From assembly GCF_032854445.1 (NCBI RefSeq), contig NC_088298.1:19363976-19427975 (forward strand): DNA of 64,000 nt, in the 5' to 3' direction. The DNA is from Liolophura sinensis (Eukaryota; Mollusca; Polyplacophora; Chitonida; Chitonidae). Positions 35,601 to 43,323 of this stretch are shown one piece after another (position 1 is the stretch's first letter; every line of letters begins with the position of its first letter). Made by a program: the position numbers and the translations under genes. Below the pieces are notes generated by a model. That model worked only from the letters and a program-made list of their open reading frames with translations, was not told the origin of the DNA and searched no databases.

Positions 35601-37890
35601 TACAGGCTGGGGAAATTATGGGATATAGGTTGGTTAAAGTGGGCGACACAGGCTGGGGAAGTGGGGGTATACATGCTGGGAAAATTGGAGATAGAGGCTG
35701 GTAAAGTGGAGGATACAGGCTGGGGAAATTATGGGATATAGGTTGGGAAAGTGGGTGACACAGGCTGGGGAAGTGGGGGTATACATGCTGGGGAAATTGG
35801 AGATAGAGGCTGGTAAAGTGGAGGATACAGGCTGGGGAAATTATGGGAAATAGGTTGGGAAAATGGGTGACACAGGCTGGGGAAGTGGGGGTATACGTGC
35901 TGGGGAAATTGGGAGATATAGGCTGGTAAAGTGGAGGATACAGGCTGGGGAAATTATGGGAAATAGGTTGGGAAAATGGGTGACACAGGCTGGGGAAGTG
36001 GGGGTATACGTGCTGGGGAAATTGGGAGATATAGGCTGGTAAAGTGGAGGATACGGGCTGGGGAAATTATGGGATATAGGTTGGGAAAGTGGAGGATCTG
36101 GGTTGGGGAAGTTGGGGGACATAGGATGGAGAAAGTATGTGATGTACTTGTAGGCTGGGGAAAGTGGCTGTAGTCTTACCTCATTCAGATTTCAAAGTGC
36201 AATGTTGGCCAAGGTCACCAAAATATCCTTGAAATGGCAGATCAGTTCTGTATAATGGTAATATCACCTTATCATTTTTTCAGTAATGGCGTGGGTCGGA
36301 CTGGTACCTTTCTCACCGTCTATACAGGCATGCAGGAGATCAACAAGGGGTGTGGAATTATCGACCTACCAGCACTAATCACCAAAATGAGGTCTAAACG
36401 CAAACACATGATCACAGACATGGAGCACCTCAAGTTTTGTTACGAGGCAATTTTATACCACGCCCAGGATGTCCTCATGAAACGTATGTGAAGTGAAGAC
36501 CATTAAGTAGAGTTTTTGTGGTGTTAGGGGATTGCTATGAGTTCAAGCCGTACGTGGGAAGGTCTGCCCGCAACCTGCAGATGGTCGTGGGTTTTCCCCT
36601 GGGCTCTGCCCGGTTTCCGCCCACCATAATACTGGCCACTGTCGTATAAGTGAAATATTCTTGAGTACGATGTAAAACACCAATCAGATAAATAAATGAG
36701 TTCAAGCCAAGCTCATGCTGGCTTCCCATCCAGTCACAATTTTACCTTCATTTTGGCAACTATTTTAAAGTTAAGACAAAGTTTGACTTGGGTATGATAC
36801 AGTGTCATGTTCCTGTCGCCAGATGGGTGCCAGGGCTTAGCGGGGCGCTCATAAATCATACATTGCAAGAGTCTGATAATTGTGGCCTGTGCACAGTGAA
36901 ATGACAGCATTTCTTCCCGGCTATATCGGTTGTCCTCCATTTTTAAATCTGACCGCTGTAATTTGAGAAATATATCGGATTGCAGTGTAACGACTCCAAA
37001 TAAACAAATACAAAACTTCAGGATGTTTATTTGTAGAACTGTCATAGCCTCAAATAAAAAGGCTGAATTGGTGTAATAAATGCGTGTCAAGCTTATGTGT
37101 CAGTCTGTTTCTGTTCTGTTTAGGTGGTATTCTGACCAACAAGAAGTCCTTCACAGACAAGTTACCAAGTCCGGGTGAGAAAACACACACAAGAAAACCC
37201 TCTGAGGATTTCATACTGGGCACGGGAATAGCTCTTCATGCCTTAGAAACAAACGTGGCCAAGTTCTCATCCAAACACATGACTGGACACGACGCAAGCA
37301 CATCAATGTCGGTTAAACTTAGCGCGACGCCAGGGCAGACCACGATCCCTGGCGTGATGGGAGGTGACAGGATCCTCACGGCAGACAGCGTGATACAGGA
37401 TATGCCCCCGAGCAACCACGCTCTCCCGGATCTCGTACAACAACAGCCTAGCATAAGTCAGAGGTCACAGCAGAATGAGCCTCAGAGCAATGTGGACATG
37501 CTGAGCGGGTTGGGAGGTCAGGGACAGGCTGGTCACCCTGAGGGTAACCGGGTGCGGAGCGGATCCGAGGACAGAATGACGCCTAACCCAGCGTCTGCCA
37601 CGCCTGTTCCACCCGGCACCCAGTCCCTGGGCGGCTCCCCACAACATAGACCCAGGCATTTACAGGAGCAGTTTTCTAGCCTGCCGCCGTCGTTAGCGGA
37701 TCTACAGGACCCTCATACTTTCACGCTGGATGCACCATCGGGAAGGAGGAGAATTACTAAGGCCAGTTTTACGCAAAAAAAATCAGCAATCGCCGATCAT
37801 TCGAGTGACCCTAATGATCCACTTAGCAACTTAGATCCCTTGTGGACGATTCATAAAAACGACAAAGGCCAGTCTGTAAAAACATCTTAA
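4909..37890 (+). CDS. PTPN23: HD-PTP / tyrosine-protein phosphatase non-receptor type 23 (26 coding exons)
   Basis: Joined exons encode about 2,470 residues: 4909-4995, 9489-9563, 9928-10055, 11166-11292, 12149-12283, 12750-12911, 14082-14241, 14642-14700, 15341-15420, 17519-17633, 19556-19621, 20147-20286, 20479-20570, 20954-21158, 21895-22055, 23068-23219, 23836-24029, 24658-28379, 29268-29364, 30403-30467, 31492-31629, 32227-32355, 32921-32973, 34859-34963, 36284-36483, 37124-37890. All introns are GT-AG and phases agree, apart from one extra T in exon 7. The family is an ALIX-related ESCRT partner that sorts ubiquitinated receptors at endosomes. The order BRO1, V domain, Pro-rich region, PTP domain, tail is diagnostic. 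The start matches the conserved MEAVPR opening of the family. The protein is about 830 residues longer than human HD-PTP (1,636), almost all of it in exon 18. Confidence 0.94.
5930..6275 (-). mobile_element. SINE-B, full length
   Basis: From the GAGTGAGTGAGTGCTTGG tail to the tRNA-like head ending in CTATCCGGGCC on +. Lies in PTPN23 intron 1. Confidence 0.88.
6290..6358. repeat. (TA)n microsatellite
   Basis: About 69 bases of TA with two interspersed TG steps, directly beyond the SINE-B head. Confidence 0.9.
8388..8600. mobile_element. MITE-D copy 1
   Basis: About 213 bp. The left end TAATTCCTCAGCCCTTTTGC is an imperfect inverted match to the right end (AAAAGGTTGAAGAATTACAG). Two related copies lie near 34,030 and 55,230. 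No reading frame, so a non-autonomous element is the best guess. Confidence 0.6.
8690..8955 (+). mobile_element. SINE-A, full length
   Basis: Head GGGGCCTCCGTGGCTTGG with A-box-like spacing, B-box GTTCAAGTCC, central segment, and tail (AATA)n ending near 8,951. Confidence 0.9.
10218..10430 (-). mobile_element. SINE-A in PTPN23 intron 3
   Basis: TTATTTATTTATTTG tail, ACAACAAGAATATTTCAC, and a B-box region reading GACTTGCACTCAGAGCGACT on +; part of the centre is deleted. Confidence 0.75.
10737..11015. repeat. Minisatellite, about 66-bp unit, PTPN23 intron 3
   Basis: CTTGCGAAGC starts recur at 10737, 10804 and 10869, followed by shorter derivatives of GGTGTCATGTCTGGTGTCTTC to about 11,015. Confidence 0.8.
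11440..11540. repeat. Short minisatellite, PTPN23 intron 4
   Basis: Three to four diverged copies of a unit of about 34 bp around TATGTCAGAAAGGTGGGAAA, starting about 150 bases after the exon 4 donor. Confidence 0.75.
12378..12499. repeat. Duplicated 55-bp segment, PTPN23 intron 5
   Basis: 12378-12432 and 12445-12499 share CAGTATATGCC and GGTCAGTGGGAGAAGAAAC. They lie about 100 bases after the exon 5 donor. Confidence 0.8.
12632..12737. repeat. Two-copy repeat before PTPN23 exon 6
   Basis: Two copies of a unit of about 52 bp around GTTGTGATTGGCTAATATC and GTTGTGTTTGGCTGATTTC. They end 12 bases before the exon 6 acceptor and carry acceptor-like GATTGACAG. Confidence 0.6.
13375..14080 (+). 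repeat. C/T-rich minisatellite at the PTPN23 exon 7 acceptor
   Basis: About 700 bases of TTTTGGTCTCTCTTTCCCCC and CAATGTTGGTCTCTTTC units on the + strand, with a run of 18 C near 13,651. It runs directly into the exon 7 acceptor (AG at 14080-14081), so it serves as an enormous polypyrimidine tract. The apparent 300-residue Phe/Pro/Leu frames through it are a by-product of the composition. Confidence 0.9.
13761..13792. repeat. Perfect hairpin inside the pyrimidine array
   Basis: GAGAAAGAGAGACC at 13761-13774, loop AAAA, then the exact complement at 13779-13792. It is the only purine-rich segment in the array and looks like one inverted unit. Confidence 0.9.
14082..14241 (+). CDS. PTPN23: PTPN23 exon 7 with apparent +1 frameshift
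   Basis: Opens DWKRRIEIKILFYQTIM in the frame delivered by exon 6, then reaches a stop at 14157-14159. The frame one base over reads YLGSQAEEQEKHGERLAYF up to the GT donor at 14242 and joins exon 8 in the right phase. The switch point is the eight-T run at 14133-14140. Because every other exon is intact and conserved, a homopolymer error or a heterozygous indel is more likely than a dead gene. Confidence 0.88.
15832..16592. repeat. Long inverted repeat in PTPN23 intron 9
   Basis: Arm 1 (15832-16046, - strand) and arm 2 (16364-16592, + strand) are clearly homologous and face outward from a 317-bp spacer. Both arms contain AAACATGGCGG near the inner end, GGAATTTATCCA, GACAGACAAAT- or GAGACAAAT-type segments, and GTGTTCAAGGTAAGCTTATGG at the outer end. 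The last contains a good splice donor (CAAG|GTAAGC). Short frames such as FLELIAEK occur but are broken. I do not recognise the source. Confidence 0.8.
16196..16292. repeat. Minisatellite, about 14-bp unit
   Basis: Seven to eight copies of GTGTGAGACAGTT/AATT in the spacer of the inverted repeat. Confidence 0.85.
17060..17480. repeat. Minisatellite before the PTPN23 exon 10 acceptor
   Basis: Alternating units of GTTTTTTGATTGTTGTAGTA and GACACGTGTGTTGTTGTG type, then two units with TTTATAGCCGACAGGTGT. They end about 40 bases before the exon 10 acceptor at 17518. Each unit has a T-rich run followed by TAG, so each looks like a weak 3' splice site. The long - strand frames here are repeat artefacts. 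Confidence 0.85.
17885..19122. repeat. 58-bp tandem array, about 21 copies, PTPN23 intron 10
   Basis: The unit begins GTAGCCTGGACTTCTCTCTC and ends in GTATCACTTTAAT. The first units are longer (about 62 bp, with CCTGCCTATCTCTC) and more diverged; later ones are nearly identical. Two variant sites, CTTCTCTCTC/CTTGTTTCTC and CAATTCTG/CGATTCTG, often alternate. The G variant creates the perfect palindrome CAGAATCGATTCTG. Confidence 0.95.
19556..24029 (+). CDS. PTPN23: PTPN23 exons 11-17: V (ALIX-like) domain
   Basis: Residues about 376-712, a helical two-arm domain that in this family binds ubiquitin and ESCRT-I (UBAP1). Landmarks: SEEKAKLLRLIGAEVDEKNEEL (exon 11, beginning at the exon 10/11 join), LEKCAAISVRPNAVKDLV (exon 12), SNAELHKAMNTHTANLKLL and SGPLDELQKALP (exon 14), HKDDITNAIVTHEG (exon 15), EQLKKHDKVVGFLRQN (exon 16) and HSYDVYEDLMAKSQKGLEFY (exon 17). 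The many charged heptad-like stretches fit coiled-coil helices. Exon 16 follows a SINE by only about 30 bases. Confidence 0.92.
21601..21720. repeat. 20-bp tandem repeat, PTPN23 intron 14
   Basis: About six copies of AAATTCCATTTATTACTATT. Confidence 0.9.
22360..22744 (+). repeat. Degenerate minisatellite before PTPN23 exon 16
   Basis: Many diverged units of TGGTCATCTGTTAGCAATTAA type. The same unit continues beyond the SINE as ACAATTTATGGCTGTCTGTT and forms the polypyrimidine tract of exon 16, so the SINE was inserted into this array. Confidence 0.75.
22745..23037 (-). mobile_element. SINE-A, full length, next to PTPN23 exon 16
   Basis: Tail (TTTA)n, GATTGATGGTTTACGCCG, B-box region GACTTGAACTCACAGC, and head ending GCGCTTACCAACTAAGCGAC on +. 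Its right end is about 30 bases from the exon 16 start at 23068. Confidence 0.9.
24205..24645 (+). repeat. 34-bp tandem array before PTPN23 exon 18
   Basis: About 13 copies of TGTATTGCTTTTGTGTCCAC followed by AACAAATCAGGCAA, ending about a dozen bases before the acceptor at 24657. Since 34 is not a multiple of three and no unit has a stop, all three + frames stay open, which creates long false ORFs. One of them is in frame with exon 18. Confidence 0.95.
24658..28379 (+). CDS. PTPN23: PTPN23 exon 18: expanded Pro/Gln/Gly-rich region and start of the PTP domain
   Basis: One 3,722-base exon encodes residues about 713-1953. It begins ATPSRPGAPKPSQSSTPPP and turns Gln/Gly-rich after about 400 residues. 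At 27,080-27,460 a run of MGQPAQ-type hexapeptides is repeated about 25 times (MGQPAQ, MGQSAQ, MGQPTQ). No P(S/T)AP tetrapeptide, the usual TSG101-binding motif, was seen. The last 100 residues recover conserved sequence (SSLDDILSSSPDALREA, LTPKILTAQELQQQKEEA) and the first PTP helix FVVEVERFEKVVENL. In the human protein the matching region is several hundred residues and Pro-rich, so this is a lineage-specific expansion. Confidence 0.93.
28868..29130 (+). mobile_element. SINE-B in PTPN23 intron 18
   Basis: Head CGGCCCCGATAGCACAGCG, B-box GGGTCGAGTC, tail ACTCACTCACTC; part of the centre is missing. Confidence 0.82.
29268..36483 (+). CDS. PTPN23: PTPN23 exons 19-25: tyrosine-phosphatase domain, probably impaired
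   Basis: Residues about 1954-2215. The phosphotyrosine-loop region reads KNRDPDIMPYDETRVLL, followed by SGKDDYINASWMD (exons 19-20). Exon 21 has FIASQGPLP and DFWLMVYEQGTEVIVMLS. The P-loop is HCSNGVGRTG, split between exons 24 and 25, with Cys about 2148 (codon 34959-34961) and Arg about 2154. Active PTPs normally have Ala where Asn 2150 is, and an Asp general acid in the WPD loop; here the loop reads WPVSGLP (exon 23, residues about 2111-2117). Human HD-PTP also deviates at these positions and is reported weak or inactive. A scaffold role is therefore likely. Confidence 0.9.
29970..29988. repeat. Poly(C) run
   Basis: Seventeen or more consecutive C in PTPN23 intron 19. A similar run lies near 55,800. 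Confidence 0.85.
30098..30232 (+). mobile_element. SINE-A 3' half
   Basis: Begins in the AGCCTGCAAATGGTCGTGGG segment and ends TCAAATAAATAAGTAAAT. Confidence 0.85.
30545..30900 (+). mobile_element. SINE-B, near full length
   Basis: Head GGCTCAGTTAGCAGAATG, GGAAGTTGTAGTAGCTTCC and GTGGAAATCCGTCCTGCAAC. The end is decayed and lacks a clear (CACT)n. Confidence 0.85.
31128..31395 (-). mobile_element. SINE-A, full length
   Basis: Poly(T), GATTGGTGTTTTACGCCAT, centre, B-box region and head CGCTAACCAACTGAGCCAC on +. Lies about 100 bases before PTPN23 exon 21. Confidence 0.92.
32525..32870 (+). mobile_element. SINE-C, near full length, with (TA)n tail
   Basis: Head GATGGCCTAATGGTTAGATG (partly duplicated), B-box-like GGATCAAACCCAGG, then TTTGAAAATGGTACTTGCAG, ending in (TA)n at 32806-32823. 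Confidence 0.78.
33000..33240. repeat. Dispersed repeat E, copy 1
   Basis: Shares GGAGACTCGAGGATGAGCTA and AATAATTGTGATGTAATAAA with 41,905-42,130. There is no coding potential and no recognised ends. Confidence 0.7.
33620..33965 (+). mobile_element. SINE-B, near full length
   Basis: From AGTTGGTAGAGTGTCGGCTT to CATTTACTCACTCATTTACT. PTPN23 intron 23. Confidence 0.88.
34029..34234. mobile_element. MITE-D copy 2
   Basis: Left end TAATTCCTCAAGCTTTTTAC and right end GTGAAAAGGTTACAGTAC are imperfect inverted matches. Interior GATTTTGGAGACAAAACA and TTGGTTGGATTGGTCAGATT match copy 1. Confidence 0.65.
34670..34845 (+). repeat. Minisatellite before PTPN23 exon 24
   Basis: Six units of 28-33 bp (TTGGTTTCCTTCACAGGTAG and variants). 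Most units include a pyrimidine run followed by CAG or CAAG, that is, an acceptor-like site. The array ends about 14 bases before the true acceptor at 34858. Confidence 0.9.
34964..36165 (+). repeat. Minisatellite with 112-bp higher-order unit, PTPN23 intron 24
   Basis: Starts at the exon 24 donor (GTGAGAGGGATAGGCTTGGG). The basic unit is about 19 bp (GGCTGGGGAAATTATGGGAT and relatives). From about 35,330 six or more 112-113-bp blocks recur, with GGTATACATG or GGTATACGTG at 35441, 35553, 35666, 35778, 35890 and 36003. Long frames on both strands here are artefacts. Confidence 0.95.
36535..36700 (+). mobile_element. SINE-A 3' part
   Basis: CAACCTGCAGATGGTCGTGG to AATCAGATAAATAAATGAG, in PTPN23 intron 25. 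Confidence 0.85.
37124..37890 (+). CDS. PTPN23: PTPN23 exon 26: C-terminal tail
   Basis: Encodes residues about 2216-2470 and the stop TAA at 37888-37890. It is low-complexity and rich in Pro, Ser, Gln and Asp, and ends DPNDPLSNLDPLWTIHKN, the conserved end of the family (human has a closely similar DPLSLLDPLWTLNK). The middle (VMGGDRILTADSVIQDMPP) corresponds to the tail linker and has PEST-like composition. Confidence 0.93.
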
Positions 37891-38600
37891 GCCTGCAATT
37901 TTTTTTTTTTTTTTGATTGTCAGATTTTTTTATATTGTTGACAATCATAAGTGTTGTGAAATAGTGCATAAGCTTTTCGGCTATCATCGTCCAGCTTGTT
38001 TATTCGGGAAAAAAAAAATTGTGATGCCTAATTAACTGAGCAACAAAATCTGTGAACGTCAAAAGACAAGGAAACTCTGATCTCTCAACACATTCTGTCA
38101 ACCTATTTTTCTGCGACTGTCAAGGCATTAGTGTGGCCTTTTTTTCGTAGCTAAGGGGAAGTAACTCCTAATCTGGTGCTGTGATAACTGTATTGCGTGT
38201 GACAAGGTTGACTTTGCTGACCAGTGTTTTTATTCTGTGTATTATAATGGTGTATATACACTGTATAGTGTAGCATATTTTAAGAGGCAGTTTTAAAGAT
38301 ATGCGTGGATGAACAGGTAACTGCTGCGGCAGGAAATTGGATTTATGTGGAAATTTGTAGGCTTTATGTTGTCGTGTGAAGAGATGACAAGAAACTGATC
38401 TGGACATGATTTATTTATCAGCGAGTGGATCTTTGCCCGACAATGGCAAAAATAAATGGCCATGTGTGCTGAAAGTGTACAAAGTAAGATTATGGCAGGG
38501 GAGGGAAGGAGGGGATGTTGCCTACACGGAGTTTTTCGTTATCGAGAATTGTCTCCCTTCTAAACTGTTTATCTCTGACCTTAAAAATAAAGTTTTATTA
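37891..38600 (+). other. PTPN23 3' UTR with poly(A) signals
   Basis: AATAAA hexamers lie at 38451-38456 and 38586-38591, the second being the more likely end. A poly(T) run follows the stop at about 37,902. The next hexamer, near 39,246, would make a much longer UTR. Confidence 0.5.
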
Positions 38601-39411
38601 ATCATTCCCAGGAAGAAAAGTCTAAACCTAAAAGCTGTTTGTATTAATAACAAGAATCAAGACCTCTGAAGTGTTTGAAATATGTGGCATGTATGCTAAA
38701 AAATTAAAGTGCAGTGAGTTGATTAAATCAAGTAAATGGCATTAAATCAAGTAAATGTGGTGTAATATAGAAAATTGTATGCTTCAAGAGGAAAACATTT
38801 TTTGTATGAAGTTAAGCCCCAATTCTGAGCTTCTCAGTAATGGAGTTGTTTATGGTTTACTGTTTGTACAGTAGCATTCCAACAGGAAGTTGCCCAGCTT
38901 CTTATTTATACTAATATTGTGGAAATACCAAGCTAATTCCAAAAATACAAAAAAAAAATCACCTGAATGCTTTTCTGTGAAATTTCAGAAATTTGGGGAA
39001 AAAAATTCTGAATTTTTTGCATGCATGTACATGTTAGACCTGTAGTTGTCAGAGTCACAGGTTAAAACTTACAGGAAAACAAGCTTTACATATACACGTA
39101 ACAAGGGAAACCAGTTTAAGAGAACAGATTATGGTGTTAGTAGTTTTATGTGCTTTATTGTTGTGATGAATTTTTTTTTTTTTTTTGCAAATGTGGTACA
39201 AATGTGAAATGTAAGATGTAAAATACCTGTACACTACCTGTTTATTAATAAATATCCCTATCAGCATAAAGTTATTGATTTGGTCCTTTGAGGTTGTGGG
39301 GTGTGGCAAAGTATAGAAATTACAGATATTTTGTATACTCTGTAATTTTAACCTCAGCTGAGCAGCTGCATAAGCTGGTTGGCCTGTCTGTCAGACGCAA
39401 AAAAACGTTAT
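38601..39411. other. Convergent intergenic region, AT-rich
   Basis: No gene, RNA or repeat family recognised; several homopolymer A and T runs. Confidence 0.5.
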
Positions 39412-39650
39412 TGATTTGATTGGAGTTTTACGCCGTAGTTAAGAATATTTCACTTATACAGCAGTGGCCAGCATTATGGTGGGAGGAAACCAGACAGAGC
39501 CCGGGGGAAACCCACGACCACCTGCAGGTTGCTGACAGACCTTCCCACTTATGGCCGCAGAGGAAGCCAGCATGATCTGGACTTGAACTCATGGCGACCG
39601 CATTGGTGAGATGTTCCTGGGTCATTACGTACTTCACTATAAAGTGGCTC
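39412..39650 (-). mobile_element. SINE-A, near full length
   Basis: GATTGGAGTTTTACGCCGTA, centre, and B-box region GACTTGAACTCATGGCGACC on +; the head is partly lost. Confidence 0.85.
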
Positions 39651-40426
39651 AATATTTTCATCAATATTATTGTCAATTCTGAATATTAACAGTAACATTT
39701 AGCATCTGTATGAGATATTGAAGCCCAAAATATTGATGTCAGTATTGTTGAAGGAATCAAATTTCAGTAGATCAGTAATATAATTGAACGTGTGGAGATA
39801 TCTTCAGTATTCTTGTGCAATATTTCATTTTCCACCTGGAGGTCGATGTGAAAGCAGCATGATTTACCCACAGAAGTAATTGAATCATACCGTTAGCTAC
39901 CCTGCTTATATGAATGATCAAATCGAAAGACTAAAGTAACGGAGACAAAAATGGTTTTATAATCTCCTGATTCGTTTTGTTGAAGTTCTCAAAGTGGCAA
40001 AACTTTCACACTGGTTGTGACACTGTTTTGTCCATTTTCTGCGCTTTTTCTGCCGTCTTTAGACTTGAAAGTGCTATGGCAATGGCTAAACCATGCGTTC
40101 AAGGTGACGTTTCATTGCAGATTAAATATTGATTCATTGATATTGAGCATGTGTGGGCAACCAAAATTTTTCTTCAGTAATATTCACCCAAATATTGACG
40201 AAAATATTGGGATTTTAGACTGCTTAAGGTTAAATCCCTAACCTATTGATATCACACAAAAGAACATCACACTACAAAGTGATGCCATGTGATGATTTCA
40301 CTGGGACAGTGAAAATTAGTATGCTAGCGCTTAACACCAGGATATTTGCCACATAGCTTCTCTTGTTAACCTGACAAATAGCCTTCTGGACGGGGGTAAA
40401 TCGCTGAGATTAAGTCCCTGGGAGTC
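39651..40426. other. Intergenic, nothing recognised
   Basis: AATATT-rich sequence with no reading frame of coding character. Confidence 0.45.
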
Positions 40427-40685
40427 CTCTGTGGCCCAAGAGGTTAGCACGCCAGCGTGGCCCAATGATCCAGAAGCCTCTCACCAATGTCACCACTGCA
40501 AGTTCAAGTCCAGCTCATGCTGGCTTCCTCTCCGGCAGTAAGTGGGAAGGTCTGGCAGCAACCTGTGGATGGTCGTGAGTTTCCCCAAGGTTCTGCTTGG
40601 TCTCCTCCTACCATAATGCTGGCCACCATCGCACAAGTGAAATATTCTTGAGTCTGGCGTAAAACTCCAATCAAGTAAATAACGT
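40427..40685 (+). mobile_element. SINE-A, full length, diverged
   Basis: CCTCTGTGGCCCAAGAGGTT head, GCAAGTTCAAGTCCAGC, tail ATCAAGTAAATAA. Confidence 0.88.
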
Positions 40686-40964
40686 TCACCTGATACAAAA
40701 TCCCTCTTCTAAACATGAATTTTTTTGGTAGGACTCTCACGTGAACACAAGTCTGACTGATAAAATCGGGGATCTCTCTGAAGCGTGATTTCGCTGTACA
40801 TGAAACGTCTTACATTCCCACCTACCAAAGAACAGAAACGGCGGCGTATGATGGACAGACCACACTGGTGGAAGACGAGTGGTACTGAATGAAGCTAAGA
40901 CTGCACAAAATGCTACACAAGCATTGCAGACTGCTTATTGTTACCAAGGCCTCACAAATAGCGA

Positions 40965-41245
40965 CCGGGGGCCTCCGTGGCTCAGTCGGTTAAAGCGCTA
41001 GCGCAGCGTAATGACCCAGGAGTCTCTCACCAATGCGGTCGCTGTGAGTTCAAGTCCAGCTCATGCTGGCTTCCTCTCCGGCCGTACGTGAGAAGGTCTG
41101 CCAGCAACCTGCGGATGGTCGTGGGTTTCCTCCGGGCTCTGCCCGGTTTCCACCCACCATAATGCTGGCCGCCGTCGTATAAGTGAAATATTCTTGAGTC
41201 CGCGTAAAACACCAATCAAAAAAAAAAAAAAAAAATCAATCAAAT
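40965..41245 (+). mobile_element. SINE-A, full length, best preserved
   Basis: GGGGGCCTCCGTGGCTCAGT head (A-box region), GTGAGTTCAAGTCCAGC (B-box), and an A-run of about 18. A good copy for defining the family consensus. Confidence 0.93.
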
Positions 41246-41309
41246 AGCGACAGCAAGGAATACAATTCTCTGCCCAAGGCTGGGGTTGAACCCGCACCCA
41301 GTGTGTTCT

Positions 41310-41595
41310 AGAGAAGGAAAGAGTACTTCACCTACACATACTCCTGCTGGTATAAACTTGTGTCACTGAAGTAACAACACAGGCTTAGAATTAAAAGACC
41401 ATGAATAACAGAGAAATAAAATAAATAAAGAGCCAGATTTGTTCTCATGACATAGAGAAGTAAAGAGTACTTCACCTACACACACTCCTGCTGGTATAAA
41501 CTTGTGTCACTGAAGAAACAACACAGGCTAAGAATTAAAAGAACATGAATAACAGAGAAATAAAATAAATAAAGAGCCAGATTTGTTCTCATGAC
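41310..41595. repeat. Tandem duplication, about 143-bp unit, two copies
   Basis: 41310-41453 and 41454-41595 are nearly identical (AGAGTACTTCACCTACACA, then GAGCCAGATTTGTTCTCATG). Confidence 0.95.
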
Positions 41596-41904
41596 GTCAA
41601 TATTTATGTGTAAACCTAAACAGTGGCAGCTGATGATGGGAAGGAACATGTGCATATGTACAGGTATGGCGTAGCACAAGGACAGATCAACAGTTTGTGT
41701 TATACAACAAGGCATTACTCATTAACACAGGTAAAGCTTTATTCCAAACTACTTCACAGGTAGGATTGCAGTCAGGTTTGTGGGCGATGGAAACTGGGCA
41801 AATACCAAGGGCAAAAACGAGGAAAGGCCCAGGGTAAACCACTGCTACTTGCCAGGTACGTGACAAACCATAACTGATGCAGGTGCTTAGTGCAAGACTT
41901 CCTG

Positions 41905-42130
41905 TCCAACAGGCCTTCTTATTACAAGGGGGGACTCGAGGACGAGCTACACAGAAGATCCAAATGATAGTAGAACGCATCATTTTTTCTGTCATGATGC
42001 AGTGCTTGTCTACTTCATTTATATTTTATGGGCACACATGCACCAATAATTGTGATGTAATAAAGGAAAGAACAAAACAGTTCATAGTTTTTGGAAGGTT
42101 ACAGACAAGGAGTTTTACGAGTGTCCATTA
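41905..42130. repeat. Dispersed repeat E, copy 2
   Basis: GGGACTCGAGGACGAGCTAC and CCAATAATTGTGATGTAATA match copy 1 near 33,000. Confidence 0.7.
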
Positions 42131-43323
42131 CAGCTTTGTATCGAGTTCACTTCACTCTCAGCAAACCTATCAGTAGCCTGTTGTATTCCATTGCCATTAT
42201 TATGATACTTTAATCTTTATTTCATTTCACAAGCTTTTCTCCCAGACACCTTTAAATCAGCCTACAAGTATGTCTGGTCTAATCACAAGACGTATATTCT
42301 GAGCATACATCAGGCTTCACTAAGCCTGCCTCAACAACACCATTCTACCATTACAAAAAAATCTTCCTGCAACTCTCAATTGTATTTCCAGTCTGTTTGA
42401 AGAGTTAGTGTATTTTACATGCTGTACTCGAAAACAAAGCACATTGTCCTGACCCAACTGGTTCATTCATGTCATCAAATTTCATAAGTTTTGTGTGTCC
42501 CTTTTTCCAATTATTACCCATTCTTACTGTTTGGCATTACAAAGCTTAAGCTCTTGCTGTCTTTTAGCTCCTAATTTTAAACTCAACACAATTTGCATGA
42601 ACCAAATTTCTCCTTCTATATGGCAGGTACAAATACATGTAATATTATAAAGTTTCAGATCTCACTTTCAGCCCCATACTAAATTAACATCATTTACACG
42701 TACATGTATCAAAATTTCAGTGTCAAGTTATAAAATAACATAAACACAGCTATACATGAAGGATGAAAGTAGAAAAAATTTCTCCAAAATATGCATGGGC
42801 TACTGGTACATGTGTGTGTCTATATATTCGGATCCTGAAACATGGTCACCACTATTTACAAACAACCCTTTTCAGGACAAACTCCATTTTGGACGCTGGA
42901 AAACAACTTAGTGCTATATGTATTTCTCCGATCAAAACTTAAACATGTCTCATTGAATGAAATATACTGGTCCTTTAAAGTTCATGTAAATGGCAATTAC
43001 ACTTAATCTTCCATTTGATTAATGAGCACTTTTAATAATTTGTAACGTCGTTATAACGAAAAATGGAGTCCTACTATAACCGAACATGTACCATGTGCAA
43101 AGAGACCGAAGAGTGCATTGCAGGGGCAGTAATCCATGCGGGCTCAACTTATAAGGAGATGGGAGTTCTGCACAGTGAGATGATGTGTTGACCCAAGCCT
43201 TTAGGAGAACCACTAACTGTCATCCACTGTCTGTAGTCAGCAATAGGAGAATTGATCTCCTGTATTAAACACCAAGTGAGTTATCCCCTCTTTAATAGTC
43301 CTTTCACTTTCAGTTTAATAATA
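42131..43323 (-). other. La 3' UTR / convergent intergenic region
   Basis: The La stop is at 43324-43326. Possible - strand poly(A) signals are ATTAAA at 43291-43296, which is very close to the stop, and AATAAA at 42216-42221. No other gene is seen. Confidence 0.4.

Noticed and set aside
35102-36173. Tyr/Pro-rich frames on both strands
   Set aside because: Translations of the 112-bp intron 24 array.
40980-41060. tRNA gene
   Set aside because: A- and B-box-like blocks are present, but the sequence belongs to SINE-A with a long 3' body and A-tail. No cloverleaf with a paired acceptor stem was found.
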